From the NCBI RefSeq assembly GCF_907164915.1, contig NC_061868.1, forward strand, positions 19,215,819 through 19,279,818: a stretch of 64,000 bases of DNA. The letters are read 5' to 3'. Of the stretch, positions 29,169 through 40,047 are shown piece after piece; position 1 is the first letter of the stretch, and each line of letters opens with the position of its first letter. The notes under the pieces were generated by a model, which saw nothing but the letters and a program-made list of their open reading frames with translations, was not told where the DNA came from and made no database searches. Both the position numbers and the translations under genes were made by a program. This DNA is from Impatiens glandulifera (taxonomy: Eukaryota; Streptophyta; Magnoliopsida; Ericales; Balsaminaceae).

Positions 29169-29950
29169 GAGAATGGGAGGTTACTACAGTAGCTCTTAAA
29201 CATTTTAAACGCATGTTGATAAGTGTCTTCCCAAACAAAATCTTGATTCTTTCTGAGCATCTTGAACAACGGTTCACAAGTGAGTGTCAATTTGTTAATG
29301 AAGGGGCTTATATATTGTATCTTACTTAAAAAAACGTTAGACTTCTCTTTCATTGTGAGAACATGAATTTCTTTATTCCATATATCATACTTGGATCAAT
29401 CTCTATTCCACATTGGGTGATAAAAGACCTTGCACTTTTTTGGGTTCAATAGTAGTCCTAGCCTATTTCGTTCTCATAGTTCCGAAGATGCTATTCTCGG
29501 TCTCTAGATTTCACAATCATATCTTCCACATATAACTCGACTTCTTTGTGGATTATATTATCTAGTATCATAGTCGCGACTCATTAGTAAGTAGCTTTGA
29601 CATTCTTGAGGCCAAAGGGAATGACCTTATAACAAATTGTTTTAACCTTTGTGATGAACATAATCTTCTCATTGTCTTTGGGAGTTATGAACACTTCATT
29701 GTACACAAAAAACTTGTCCATAAATAATAATAAATCGTGATCCGCATCATGATCGGCTAGGATGTCAACGTGGGGCAATAGAAAGTTGACTTTGGGACAC
29801 ACATTGTTAAGTCTCAATAGTCTATACAAACCCTAACATTGCCATATTTCATTGGTTATCGGCACGACATTGTCGACCCATTATAGATACTCTACAACTT
29901 CTAAAAATTCTGCCTCAAGTTATTTCTGAATCTCATCCTTTATTTTCTCA
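29159..29950 (-). pseudogene. Ty3/gypsy reverse transcriptase fragment
   Basis: Segments recognisable as gypsy RT: NNVCPKVNFLLPHVDILADH, LLFMDKFFVYNEVFITPKDN, CYKVIPFGLKNVKATY (the TYxxMPFGLKNAGATYQR motif), and at 29159-29353 KIQYISPFINKLTLTCEPLF, FVWEDTYQHAFKMFK. The YxDD box region (29480-29580) is too decayed to read. Multiple frameshifts. Confidence 0.75.
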
Positions 29951-31129
29951 ACCACATTTTGTCTTGTTCGTTTGACTTTTTGTTTTTGACTAGCTTTACA
30001 TCATGATAGAGGAAAATGTGATGTTGAACAATCTCGGAATCAATGCTTGACATATCTATATATCACCACACACAAAAAACTTTGTTTAATTTTAAAAGTT
30101 CAATTAAATTGTGAAGTTACTTTTTAATTAAACTTTTTCCTATCAAGATTATTTGAGGATCATCGTTAGTGTTCAAATTGACTTCTATTGTTTTCCCTAC
30201 CGAAGATATTTCATATTCGTTCTCAATAAAATGTTTTATTATGAACATTTATGAATCGTGAGATGAATCATATAAAATATCTATGTACTCAAAAAATAAT
30301 TTTTTCATTTAAAACATCGCTAAATTCGTCTTGTTACTTGAATTATTAAAAGGGAGAGAGAGTTAAATCTTGACAATTATCAAATAGGGGAAGAAATAAA
30401 AAAAAATTATTACAAAAGGGAGGGTATAAAGCTTTTCATTGATTTTTTTGGAAACGACATTTTCTATTACTAATTTCCCTATGTCACGTTTTTTGACATT
30501 CATAGTGTGAGACGTCATTGCTTGTAATTATCTTAGTCATTAAAGATCAAGTCCCTGGGTGATTACATCATGGAGTTGTCGGGTTGTTACATGTTATCCA
30601 TCTAGCTTATCCTTTGGTTAGATGAATAACTTTATTAATCTTTCTAGAGAGCTATTCCAATCTACTACCTTCCTCCTTGTCATGAAAATAGAAAGGTTAG
30701 GTATAAAAGGATATTCAAGGAAATTTTGGAAACTAGAATGAAGTTTGTGGTGTATAGGGTTTAAAAGGGATTCTCGTAACTCAAAACAAAATACCTCCTC
30801 CTTATCTTATAAATTGCCTATTTAGCGTTGGAGGAATTGTAATGTGTAACGTTAATAACTTACCTCTTCTGTATTTTCTATGGATTTTTGCACAAACCCT
30901 AAACTAAATGTATCATTTTTCCATTCTAACATAACAAAACTCTAACACTTGTATTGTGGATATCTAAATCCTGTATATTCAGAAATTATTGTGTCATGTG
31001 CCTAATGTTCCAAATGGGAAATCCAAATATACGAAAATTAGGTTGTTAGAACAATTAGATGCTTTAAATATCGGGTTGACCTCGAAACCATTGAACTCTC
31101 TCTCTTGAGATAACCCATGAATGTCGTCA

Positions 31130-31520
31130 TGTAGACCTAACCATCAACTATTATCGTTTGGCCTTCTTGAAAAAATTTCATATTTTGATGGAGCATGAAA
31201 TACACCACCTTAGATTGGTGCAACTAACACAAAAGTTATACGACGTGTGTATGTTGATAACACAAAAGTCCATACCGAAGGGAACTCTCGCCACTTTTAT
31301 GGTGATCTTGAAATTTCTCATTATCTCTCTCCAATAGCTACTGAAACCCTTAATGCATAAATATGATTGGATGATCCTTTTCTTGCTTACCCAAACATTT
31401 TCCAATGTCCTCATTGGGAAAATTTTGAGGGAAGAGCATTATCTACCAAAGTTAGGAGGATAGCCTTCTATTCTATGTGGGTTAATATGAATAGGGCCTT
31501 GGTGTGACTAGGCCCTACCC
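31130..31520 (-). pseudogene. Ty3/gypsy aspartic protease relic
   Basis: Minus-strand reading gives SSLKIFPMRTLENVWV, then a degraded AFDGS-like stretch, then VARVPFGMDFCVINIHTSYN and a GRPWIHxxGAVxSxLHQKLKF-like tail. This is the layout of the protease domain of Tat/Ogre/Athila gypsy elements. The catalytic DNGS is replaced by sequence with a stop. Recognition is by pattern only. Confidence 0.6.
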
Positions 31521-31560
31521 CAAATTGGCAAGTTCTTGTCGTCAAATGTAATGGTGTGGC

Positions 31561-32533
31561 AACTCGGGTCTACTAAAATAAAATTCATTAAGTCTTCGAT
31601 AATCGTGTTAACCGATATTTTAGATACCCTACTTTTACACCACCCAAATATATTAAAAATAAATGTATTTGGTCTAGTATAATGAACATACTTGAATACT
31701 AGACAGAAAGAATTAAGATAAATAATTAATTCGCAAATCGACCCTCTTTAGTTTATTTTGGGTTAACTAAAATGCAACTTTTTATAAAAGCTCAAATTTT
31801 AAAAAATCAAAGACCTTGCCGACGATCAGATCAAAACGGATGACTTTTGAGTTTAATAGTGTTTTTTATGTTTTTTCGAAAAAACACTCTGAAGGGTAAA
31901 AGAAGAAAAAAAAATTAACCAAATGATCGTCGATACTCCGTCGTACGCTGCAGCACGTGGCGGTCAACGCCGAAGAGAAGCTCACATGTGCCGAGAGAAG
32001 TGACAGTCAAAGGCATTGGTTATACCAAGTCAAATCGGTTAAGTTAACCCCGATCAACATGACTCAACCTAGGGTTTAACATGCCTAGCTTAGTCAAATT
32101 ACCTGTAAAAGGGTGCCAAATTTAAAATTTCAGACGCAACATTATTATCTTCCTCCAAAAGTGGTTAGGGTCTTTATCGCAGCGGTCAACGAATACTCGG
32201 ATCATGAAGAAACCCATGGAGGTTTTCTTCATTTAGTCAATCGAGAATTTTGAAAAATTTGGCTACGCACCATTTTCTTTAAAAAAAATCCTCTAAGGTG
32301 CAATAATCAACCAATATAAGTGATTCTCGTTGTGTTGGAAAGCTGAGAAGATCCTCTACGATTTCTCTTAGTTCGATTTTCGAAATGATATATTAAAATC
32401 CTTGATATTTCAAACAAAGCATGATCTCTATCATGAAGTCCAAAATTGACAACTCTTCGTTCAAAAAAAATTCATTCATAGAGTTTTAGTGCTCTAGAGT
32501 TGTTTTTTTGACCTTTTGCATCAAGATAAGACA
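31561..32533. other. Unassigned AT-rich sequence
   Basis: No convincing coding region, LTR or RNA gene seen. It may include the untranslated leader or LTR of the gypsy relic, since it lies on that element's 5' side. It ends at the TSD of solo LTR s4. Confidence 0.4.
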
Positions 32534-32538
32534 TACCC

Positions 32539-33964
32539 TGTTAGGATCTAGGTCCGGGCTGGCGGACCGGGGTCTGGCCGGTTTACTCAACAGTTGGTGT
32601 TTAATCCGGTTAGAAATTAACACTGGGTTTCAATACTACACAAACTGTCACAAACCCTTGAACCGAGTTCAAGTGCGGAAGTGGTTCGTTTCAGGTTGAA
32701 GCAACACACACGGGATGAATAAAGATAGGTTTGGATAAAGTCAGTTTGGAATTTACTAGGTCGGTTTGAGGTTTAGTGAGTCGGTTAAAAGGATGTAGAT
32801 CGGTTAGAGTGGTATAGGTCGGTTAGTGTGAGTCGGTTAGAACGTAGAGTCGGCGCAAACTAAAGAACAAGACAGATTTTATGGATATTCGGAGATAAAA
32901 CTCCTACGTCACCCCTTCTTCTCGAAACCGTGAGAAGGATATTCACTAAGGAATACACAAACACAATATCCGATCGAGACTTATTTGCTGCTCGATAAAC
33001 ACTCGTACAATTCTCACCGAAATTGTAATCTCACTTCAAATGCACGCTTTAAACTTTGAATCTTGTAGAGAGATAGTCTTGTAATTAATAACTATTACAA
33101 CTTGTAGCTAGTGGAGCTGGTAACTGCATTTACTCTTCTTCAGCTCCTTCTTTTATAGGTGAAATGTGTGCCAACGGTCACATTTCATCTCCTTGAATCT
33201 GATTGGTTGAGCAGAGGTTCAGTGTTTCAGACATAGCCGTTTAGACTTCCAATGCGTAGGTCAAACCGGCTAGGTTTGTCTTTTACTTTATGTAGCAACT
33301 GTCGGTTGTACAGTTTCCTGCACCTGGAAGGTTGCGCCTCTGACTTATCCTAGAATGGAAAGATCTCTTCAGGCGATCTTCTGCAGCCTGTAGAGTATCA
33401 CCGGACTTGTATGGATATGGCAATGTTATAGTCTGTTCCTTTGTTATCATCTTTCGCGGATACTCAAAGTATCTGTTTGCACCGATTTGTAGATTGTACT
33501 TAATTTGATAGTTCAGACTTCTTTCTCAAATAGTCTTTTCATCGGTTTTCCGGTTGAGTGCATTTCGGTTTAGGATGTCTACCGGTTGTTCATAGCTTCA
33601 AGTTAACGGGATGACTTCCGGTTTTGGTTACATCTTTTTCCTAGTCTTCTAACCGGTCTTGTTTTCTTGATCGGTTGGATTCTTGACCGGTCAGATTTTT
33701 GACCGATCCTAGTTCTTAACCGTTCCTGCACATTGAGTTAGTTTTTATTAAGTTCTTATTTAACCGGTCTAATTTATCTAACAATTTCACCCTTTTTGAT
33801 TATTTTATTTAAAATATTCAAAACCATGTAAAAAGTAAAATGTAGGCCGGTTTTTTTAAGAGTTTCTTTGGCTGGATTTTTGGAAAAGACTTAGAAAAAT
33901 TATTAGAAAATTGTTGGAGAATTTTTGGAAAAGTTTGTTTTTGAAGGAAAGTTTTATCTTATCA
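32539..33964 (-). mobile_element. Solo LTR (s4, element-E type) with extended U3 end
   Basis: TGTTAGGATCTAGG ... TTATCTTATCA, flanked by perfect TSD TACCC (32534-32538 and 33965-33969). Up to 33783 it matches E LTRs and reaches ATCTAACA, but the mobilised unit continues through ATTTCACCCTTTTTGATTA (a PPT copy) and about 180 bp more before the TSD. So the LTR of the parent element was longer than that of E and contained a PPT copy inside it. TATA at 33150-33159, core at 32879-32948. Confidence 0.9.
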
Positions 33965-33969
33965 TACCC

Positions 33970-35079
33970 TGATTGAATGGCATCGGTCTAGGTGTCATTC
34001 AAAGTATAAGAGATTGTCCTTGTCTACACAAGTTGATGTATGGACACTCATTTGTCCCATAACCTAATTGAAGATAGGCTTCATTTCTCATAGTCATAAC
34101 TTTGGCTACATGGGACCATTTTGATCATCTTTCTTTTGACACTAAGAAAGATACACAATTTTATCTATAGTCCACGCTAGATCGCACGTAAACCAACATA
34201 ATCACTTTGGAGTCATGTGTAGTTATTTAGTTATTCAATGAGCTACAAGCCACCTCAGTTGGTGAATTTTCTACCAAAGTTGTAGCCAAGGTATGTGTGA
34301 AACTAACCCAACTGGTTTCATCCCCTAATTTGACCGAAGTTGATAAGGAGAGCCTTAACCAACTAATTATCTATTAAAGTCAAGTTAAAGGAGGCTAACA
34401 CTTGAATAATATTTTCAATTGTAAATAACATTATTCACGATCAATCATTTGACTAAAAATTTAAACCAAAGTTGTAGTTCATTCTTTGGACTTTGCAAAA
34501 CACCCAAGTAGTGCCCAATTGTCCCAAAGACGTTGCCCAATTTTAAATTTAACCAAAAATCCCATAAATTTTTAAATGACAAAAATAACCTCAAACATTC
34601 ATATAAATTGGGTGTTTTGTTCCCATTTGACATAACTAGATGGATACTTCTTAAATTCAGAGAAAGAAGACTTCTAGCTGCCTCTAGTAACCCTCTAGTA
34701 ACCGCTTCCTAATGTTGAAGAAAATTGTCTTTTTGGACTTCCTTCTACACTCCAGAGCCTCTTATTCGTTCTAGTGTTTCCAACAGCTTCATAACTTCAT
34801 TCGCAGGTAACCAAGAAGTTGTAAGGCATATATCTACATTAAATTAATTTCACTAATTAAAATCCGGTTATTTGCTTGATTTTTGTTGTTATTCTGTTTT
34901 TACCGATCGTTTGTGATTGTGATGATGCTTATTGCTTATTAAGTTTGGTAAACATTAGACGCTAGTCTAGGCTTAGATGCTAAGATCAATCTTAATATGT
35001 TGATTAAATTTCTCTAGCAAACATTTGTCTAAATCGACATTGGCTTTTTATAACTTTAGCTCAATGAGTTATCACATAA
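33970..35079. other. Intergenic or unrecognised sequence
   Basis: No supported gene. Contains a small duplicated CCTCTAGTAACC (about 34680-34705). Likely host DNA or very old TE remnants, split on the right by element H. Confidence 0.4.
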
Positions 35080-35084
35080 GAAAC

Positions 35085-35571
35085 TGTTAGGGTCTCCAAA
35101 TTAAGGCCTCGGTCCTAGAATAATTTCAAAAAATCATTCTCCGCACCCTTTCTCGGTCCTATTGTGCACATGGGCCAGATTTCTATTTGTTGTTTTAATA
35201 TTTTGTTTTGCTTTCTTTTTCTATTTTACAAACTGAATTCTGTTATTTTCTAGTAGTTGTTGTAACTGAATATTCTAGGGCAAGACATCACCTATATAAG
35301 GCTGATCTTTCTTTCCTAAGGACCATGAATGGAATAATGAAAATATGAACTTCTCCCCCATTTGTCTATTATTATTTATTATGGACTGTTTGGTATAGAC
35401 CAATAATATTTCTCCTCTCACCCTTGGCTCTTCTATCCCCTCATCCCAAATTCTGTAATAAAAATCTTATGCTGCCCTTTGTTTATAGAATTTCCACATG
35501 GTCCTAGAGCTCAAGAATTGATTCTTGAGATCAAGAACCAATAAACACACCTTACGAAACAAGTCGTAACA
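35085..35571 (+). repeat. 5' LTR of element H
   Basis: TGTTAGGGTCTCC ... AAGTCGTAACA. Contains CCTATATAAGGCTG (TATA-like, about 35291-35304) also present in the 3' copy. 487 bp. Confidence 0.9.
35291..35300 (+). promoter_or_regulatory. LTR TATA box of element H
   Basis: CCTATATAAG preceded by GACATCA; the same block occurs at about 37278-37287 in the 3' LTR. Probable start region of the element's transcript. Confidence 0.6.
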
Positions 35572-35628
35572 TTCTTGGTAACAATGCAAGACGGTCCTCA
35601 AATGAAAGAAACCCGATAGAAAACAAAG

Positions 35629-36483
35629 ATGGATACTCTTAAAACCCTACTCGAAGGCCTGACCCAACAATATGCCTCAATGCAAACTTCCCTACAACAA
35701 CACATGACCGAACTGGTTACTGTGCACAATGTCTTTTATCAAAATATGGACAGAAGGTATACCGCTGGAAAAAGCTTGACAGACATTGAAAGTGGTGCGT
35801 TTAATAATGGCCAAGATCCCCGCACCCGATCCTATGTTAAGACTTCTTACTACCTTCCTCCAACCCAGCTTACAAATGTTAATATTCCTGAATTTGATAG
35901 GACTTATTTGGAGGGCTGCCTCATATTTGTCGAGCAAGTCTTTAAGGTGGGCAAGACGAATGATGTCACAAAATTGGACATTGTCTGCACTCACTTTTCA
36001 AAAGAGGCAAGAACGTGGCATGACTCATATTTGCATAATCGCAACCATATGGAAGCCTTGACGTGGGATGTATTCAAGAGAGATCTCTTGTTGCAATTCG
36101 GTCCTCCTATACACGACACTCCCATGAGACAATGCATGAACTTGAAACAGGTCAGTGCTGCCCAAGAAGAAACTTACGGGTCCCTAATGAGTAGCAGGCC
36201 CTTGTACAACGCTGAACCGATGGTGCTGCCCAAACCATGTAATGTTAACACGGCCTGGCCGAGCACAAACCGGACAACCGATCCCAAGGAAGACTTGTGT
36301 TATACTTGCAATGAATATTGGGAGCCCAATCATAGGTGCAAATCCAAAACATTCATTGCCTTGGCTAATCAGAAAAAGTCCAAGAAGTCCATGAACACGT
36401 CCAAGAATCAGGTTTTTTACCCACCTTTGCTGCTTGAGACAGGGGACGAACATGTCATTTCTTTGCACACATTCACGGTCTAG
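35629..36483 (+). CDS. Element H gag (Ty3/gypsy capsid-nucleocapsid)
   Basis: Open 284-codon frame. The N-terminal 60 residues are Gln-rich and helical. The Retrotrans_gag domain is at about residues 85-175 (VNIPEFDRTYLEGCLIFVEQ, ARTWHDSYLHNRNHMEALTW, VFKRDLLLQFGPP). A zinc knuckle C224-X2-C-X7-H-X-C (CYTCNEYWEPNHRC) follows, then a Lys-rich tail and HVISLHTFTV, which in relatives leads directly into the protease. The TAG stop at 36481 and the loss of protease come from the deletion. Role: particle assembly and RNA packaging. The segment between the capsid domain and knuckle looks shortened compared with intact relatives. Confidence 0.85.
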   Translation: MDTLKTLLEGLTQQYASMQTSLQQHMTELVTVHNVFYQNMDRRYTAGKSLTDIESGAFNNGQDPRTRSYVKTSYYLPPTQLTNVNIPEFDRTYLEGCLIFVEQVFKVGKTNDVTKLDIVCTHFSKEARTWHDSYLHNRNHMEALTWDVFKRDLLLQFGPPIHDTPMRQCMNLKQVSAAQEETYGSLMSSRPLYNAEPMVLPKPCNVNTAWPSTNRTTDPKEDLCYTCNEYWEPNHRCKSKTFIALANQKKSKKSMNTSKNQVFYPPLLLETGDEHVISLHTFTV

Positions 36484-37060
36484 TAAGGTACCCCTCGGTC
36501 GAAGGTCAACATAATACAAAGAAACCATCTAGAAAAGATCTTGGAAAATTATAATGTTGTTCCCATTGTACAAATAAAGAGTAAGAACGAATGCCAAATA
36601 GTTTCACTTGTTTTGGAAGACACTCCTGAAAATTTCCATCACATAATCAAAGGGGTCAACCAGCTATTTCAACAACCCAACAACTGACCACCAGCCATGA
36701 AGGTAATTAGAAGACATGGTTGTGTTGTTTCACATGTGTTTCTGGTCCGGTAAAAGGACTTAGCTTGGTTGTTTGAAGACATTCTAGAGTATAATCGGAA
36801 GGAAAATTGTCCTTTTGCTGCACCTGGCGTGCTGGGCCGAAGGAAGGACTGGATCTGGATATTTGATAACACCCTAGTGCTTGATCGGAGCCGGAAGACC
36901 AAAGGATTTTAAAGAAATGCGGTCCTACACTCTGACACTTGCTGTACCTGCTGAAAATCCGACCGGACAACAAGAGAAAAGAGTTCTCTTTGAAGATAGG
37001 GGCATGCGCATTAGAGACTCGCCAGACCACGGTCTTTTTCGTCGAGGGCGACGAATTTTG
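36484..37060 (+). pseudogene. Element H pol remnants
   Basis: Short scraps only: IVSLVLEDTPENFHHIIKGV then QLFQQPNN (the linker ahead of RT in gypsy polyproteins) at about 36590-36690, and near 36890-37050 a region like the extreme C-terminus of gypsy pol (DFKEMRSYTL, KRVLFEDRGMRI). The enzyme domains between are gone. No function expected. Confidence 0.55.
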
Positions 37061-37073
37061 AAGGGGGAGATAA
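37061..37073 (+). other. Polypurine tract of element H
   Basis: AAGGGGGAGATAA immediately upstream of the 3' LTR. Confidence 0.8.
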
Positions 37074-37560
37074 AGTTAGGGTCTCCAAATTAAGGCATCG
37101 GTCCTAGAATAATTCTAGCAACCTTTCTCGACACCCTTTCTCGGTCCTATTGTGCACATGGGCCAGATTTCTATTTAATATTTTAATATTTTGTTTTGCT
37201 TTTCTTTTTTATTTTACAAACTGAATTCTATTATTTTCTAGTAGTTGTTGTAACCGAATATTTTTGGGCAAGACATCACCTATATAAGGCTGATCTTTCT
37301 TCCCTAAGGACCATGAATAGAATAATGAAGATATGTATTTCGCCCCCATTTGTCTATTATTATTTATTATGGACTGTTTGGTATAGACCAATAGTATTTC
37401 TCCTCTCACCCTTGGCTCTTCTATCCTCTCATCCCAAATTCTCTATTAAAAAGCTTCCGCTGCCCTTTGATTATAGAATTTACACCCGGTCCTAGAGATC
37501 AAGAACTTGATTCTTGAGATCAAGAACCCATAAACACACCTTACGAAACAAGTCGTAACG
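37074..37560 (+). repeat. 3' LTR of element H
   Basis: Matches 35085-35571 with few differences; first base T changed to A and last A changed to G. Followed by TSD GAAAC. Confidence 0.9.
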
Positions 37561-37565
37561 GAAAC

Positions 37566-38476
37566 TCTCCTAATACGGTTATCTAAAAATTTAGCCTAAT
37601 TATAAAAAAAATCGGGAGCTAAGAAGGTCTTTGTCCTTCGGTTTCATTCCTTGTAGATTTTTCTAAACTCAACTAAGAATATTGGGACTCTATTACGAGC
37701 CACAGGCGTTGGGAGAAGCAATATTCGAGCGAAGACAAAGAACGCCTTGATTGATTTGGAGCACGCATGGTGATGGCGACGACCAGCTTGGCTTCGGATC
37801 AGAGCTTCCTGCTCAAGAATGCCGAAGAAGAAGGAAACTAAGAATATGTAGAGGCAGACATGAGTGCCATTCCATTGGCCATTATTTGTTTAGGTGGATC
37901 CTCTTTTGGGTAAAGTCATATTTAATAGTTACAATAGTGTTATCGCATCAAAAGACAAAGTTAGTTATATAACTTTGTATTCTTAGTCCTCTAGTTTTTG
38001 AATTCCTTCTAATGTTTGATATAAATTTTTCCTTCCTTCAATTTGAACCACCAACTTTCAATTTTAATTATAATTAAAATTCGTAGGCCATCGGACATTC
38101 TGGCCACCCGCAAATAAGTCTCCAGACTTCATTCTTGATTGAGTTTGTGCTCAAAGTTTTAAAATTAAATTATTTAAAAAATTATTAAGTTTGCTTGGTT
38201 TTCTCATTTATACCTAACAACTTCTCTAATTAATTTAGACCTTTATATGAATTTGAAAAAATCTCAAAAAGTACAAGATTGGTCAACATAAATAAAAAAA
38301 TTACCACAATTTTTAAGATATGTTTGAAAACTTCATTAACTTTATGATGTCATAAAGTGAGTTTTACAACTTCAAAAATCACAAATTTAATTCTTGCATA
38401 CTTCAAAAAATATTCTTGACCACTACAAAATGTTTTTAAAAGTTTTGTAACACGTTTGGTAAAACACTCAACTTGA
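37566..38476. other. Intergenic sequence
   Basis: Target DNA between elements H and F. An open frame at 37751-37972 has no recognisable domain. Nothing else supported. It resumes at 48744-48831 on the other side of F. Confidence 0.4.
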
Positions 38477-38481
38477 CAATG

Positions 38482-39862
38482 TGTTGGGATCGACGTCAAC
38501 AACCGGTGGGGTTTGAGTATTATTGAACGACTATCGACTTCCAATTCAGTTTTAATCCTATTAGAGGTTAAGAATTGTTTATATTCTCGTGACAAATCTT
38601 CGCGAGCTCTTGAATCGGATTCAAGTACGGAATTACTCGATAGATTTGGAGTGTATTGATGCAAGATGAATAAGACATTAAGAAATGGACACGGAGTTAT
38701 TTATGGATGTTCGGAGATAAAAACTCCTACGTCACCCCTTCTTCTATTACCAGAAGGATACACTAGAAGACTTTAACTTGTATAGACTCTATAAAAACTC
38801 GGTCAGAAACCTAGGACTTAACAATACATGTTCTGAACTCCTATCTCTCACTATCTTGATCAGACACCCTCTATTCAACTTACAACGCTTAATATTCTTA
38901 ACAGATATTTCAACAATTTCTCTTTTAGCTTATCTTAATGAAAAGTACAGAGTACACAAATTACAATTGGGATAGTGAGAGAGTAATCTTGAATAAAATC
39001 AATAATGTGTTCAACGCCTTCTTCATTAAGATCAACATATAAATATGAGTCACAGCCGCTTTGCATTCAATGATGGCGTGTTGTAGAGCTGTGTGCTGAT
39101 GTAGCGTAGATCTAATTGAGTGTTGTAGCCGCACTTGAGTATCGTAGCCCTACTCGAATGGCGTGTGACTATTGAGCTTCTTAGAAGATTTGTATAAATG
39201 ACAATTAATTCAACGGTCGAATCTGAATATTGACATGTGACATTACTCTGTTGATTATTGTGCGTGCTGATGTTGTAGTCTGCCGATTGTCGGCGATGAG
39301 AAGGGAAGATGAGCGGGCGTTGCTTTAGTCTACTGTTAAAGCCTAGACGTCAGCTAGCGCTTCTTCAAACCAGAGCGTCTATTGAAGCCTAGACGTCTGC
39401 TAGCGCTTCTTCAGACTAGAGGGTATGCTGAGTACTAGACATCTGCTCGCGCACTTCTTCAAGAGCCCATAAGATGAAGTTTGGATTTCATCTGCACGCG
39501 CACTTCTTCACACAACCCGTATGATGAAGTTCAGAATACGTCTGCTCGCGCACTTCTTCAGATAACCCATCTAATGAAGTTCACACTACGTCTACTCGGG
39601 CATATCTTCACACAACCCGTTTAATCGCGCTTGCTTCAGACTACATCTGAAGACATACGTCTTTTAGGTTATACCTACACAAAGACAAATTACACAACTT
39701 AGTTCTTGTTCAGACTACAAGTTAGTTTTTTTCAGACCACGTCACTAAACTATGTCATATTGAATTAAACTTATTCACCTAAGTTTATTAAGATGTTTTT
39801 CCTTAACTAATTATTTCTATTTTAATTAGTTTTCCTTTTTCTTTAATTAATTTAATCTAACA
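38482..39862 (-). repeat. 3' LTR of element F
   Basis: TGTTGGGATCGACG ... AATCTAACA. Contains the conserved core at about 38701-38765 and a repeat series at about 39340-39650 with units like CGCGCACTTCTTCACACAAC plus CCGTNTGATGAAGTTCAGA. Confidence 0.9.
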
Positions 39863-39882
39863 ATTTCCCCCTTTTTGATGAT
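39863..39882 (-). other. Polypurine tract of element F
   Basis: On the minus strand a purine-rich tract (AAAAAGGGGGAAATT) directly abuts the LTR start; the same arrangement as in D and E. Confidence 0.8.
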
Positions 39883-40047
39883 GTTAAAACTAAGTTAAAA
39901 ATCAAATTATTAACAAAAGATTTAAAGATTAACCAGTATATTTATAAAAATAAAATACATAAAATAAACGAAGTTTAAGATTCCTCCCTTTTCATTCTTC
40001 AATATTCATCCTTGGAGACCTCTTTCGCCGAGTATAAGATCTATCAG

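Larger units (their letters stand above)
28830..31560 (-). mobile_element. Decayed Ty3/gypsy relic (Tat/Athila-like PR-RT-RNase H)
   Basis: Minus-strand order protease (31130-31520), reverse transcriptase (about 29159-29950), RNase H (28833-29160), as in Ty3/gypsy. All parts carry stops and frameshifts. No LTR pair or PBS was recognised. The left end is lost at the LTR of element B, and the sequence between 29950 and 31130 is unrecognisable. It is the oldest TE in this half of the window. Confidence 0.75.
35085..37560 (+). mobile_element. Ty3/gypsy deletion derivative H (gag only)
   Basis: Plus-strand element with LTRs 35085-35571 and 37074-37560 and TSD GAAAC at 35080-35084 and 37561-37565. 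Internal 1.5 kb holds gag and tattered ends of pol; protease, RT, RNase H and integrase are absent. PPT-like AAGGGGGAGATAA at 37061-37073. A large internal deletion explains the gap. It would need proteins in trans to move. Confidence 0.9.

Noticed and set aside
35572..35590. Primer binding site for element H (TTCTTGGTAACAATGC)
   Set aside because: Only partial resemblance to the initiator tRNA-Met site; I could not assign a tRNA with confidence.
37751..37972. 73-codon frame in the region between H and F, possible host gene
   Set aside because: No domain, no recognisable homologue and ordinary for chance; kept only as intergenic.
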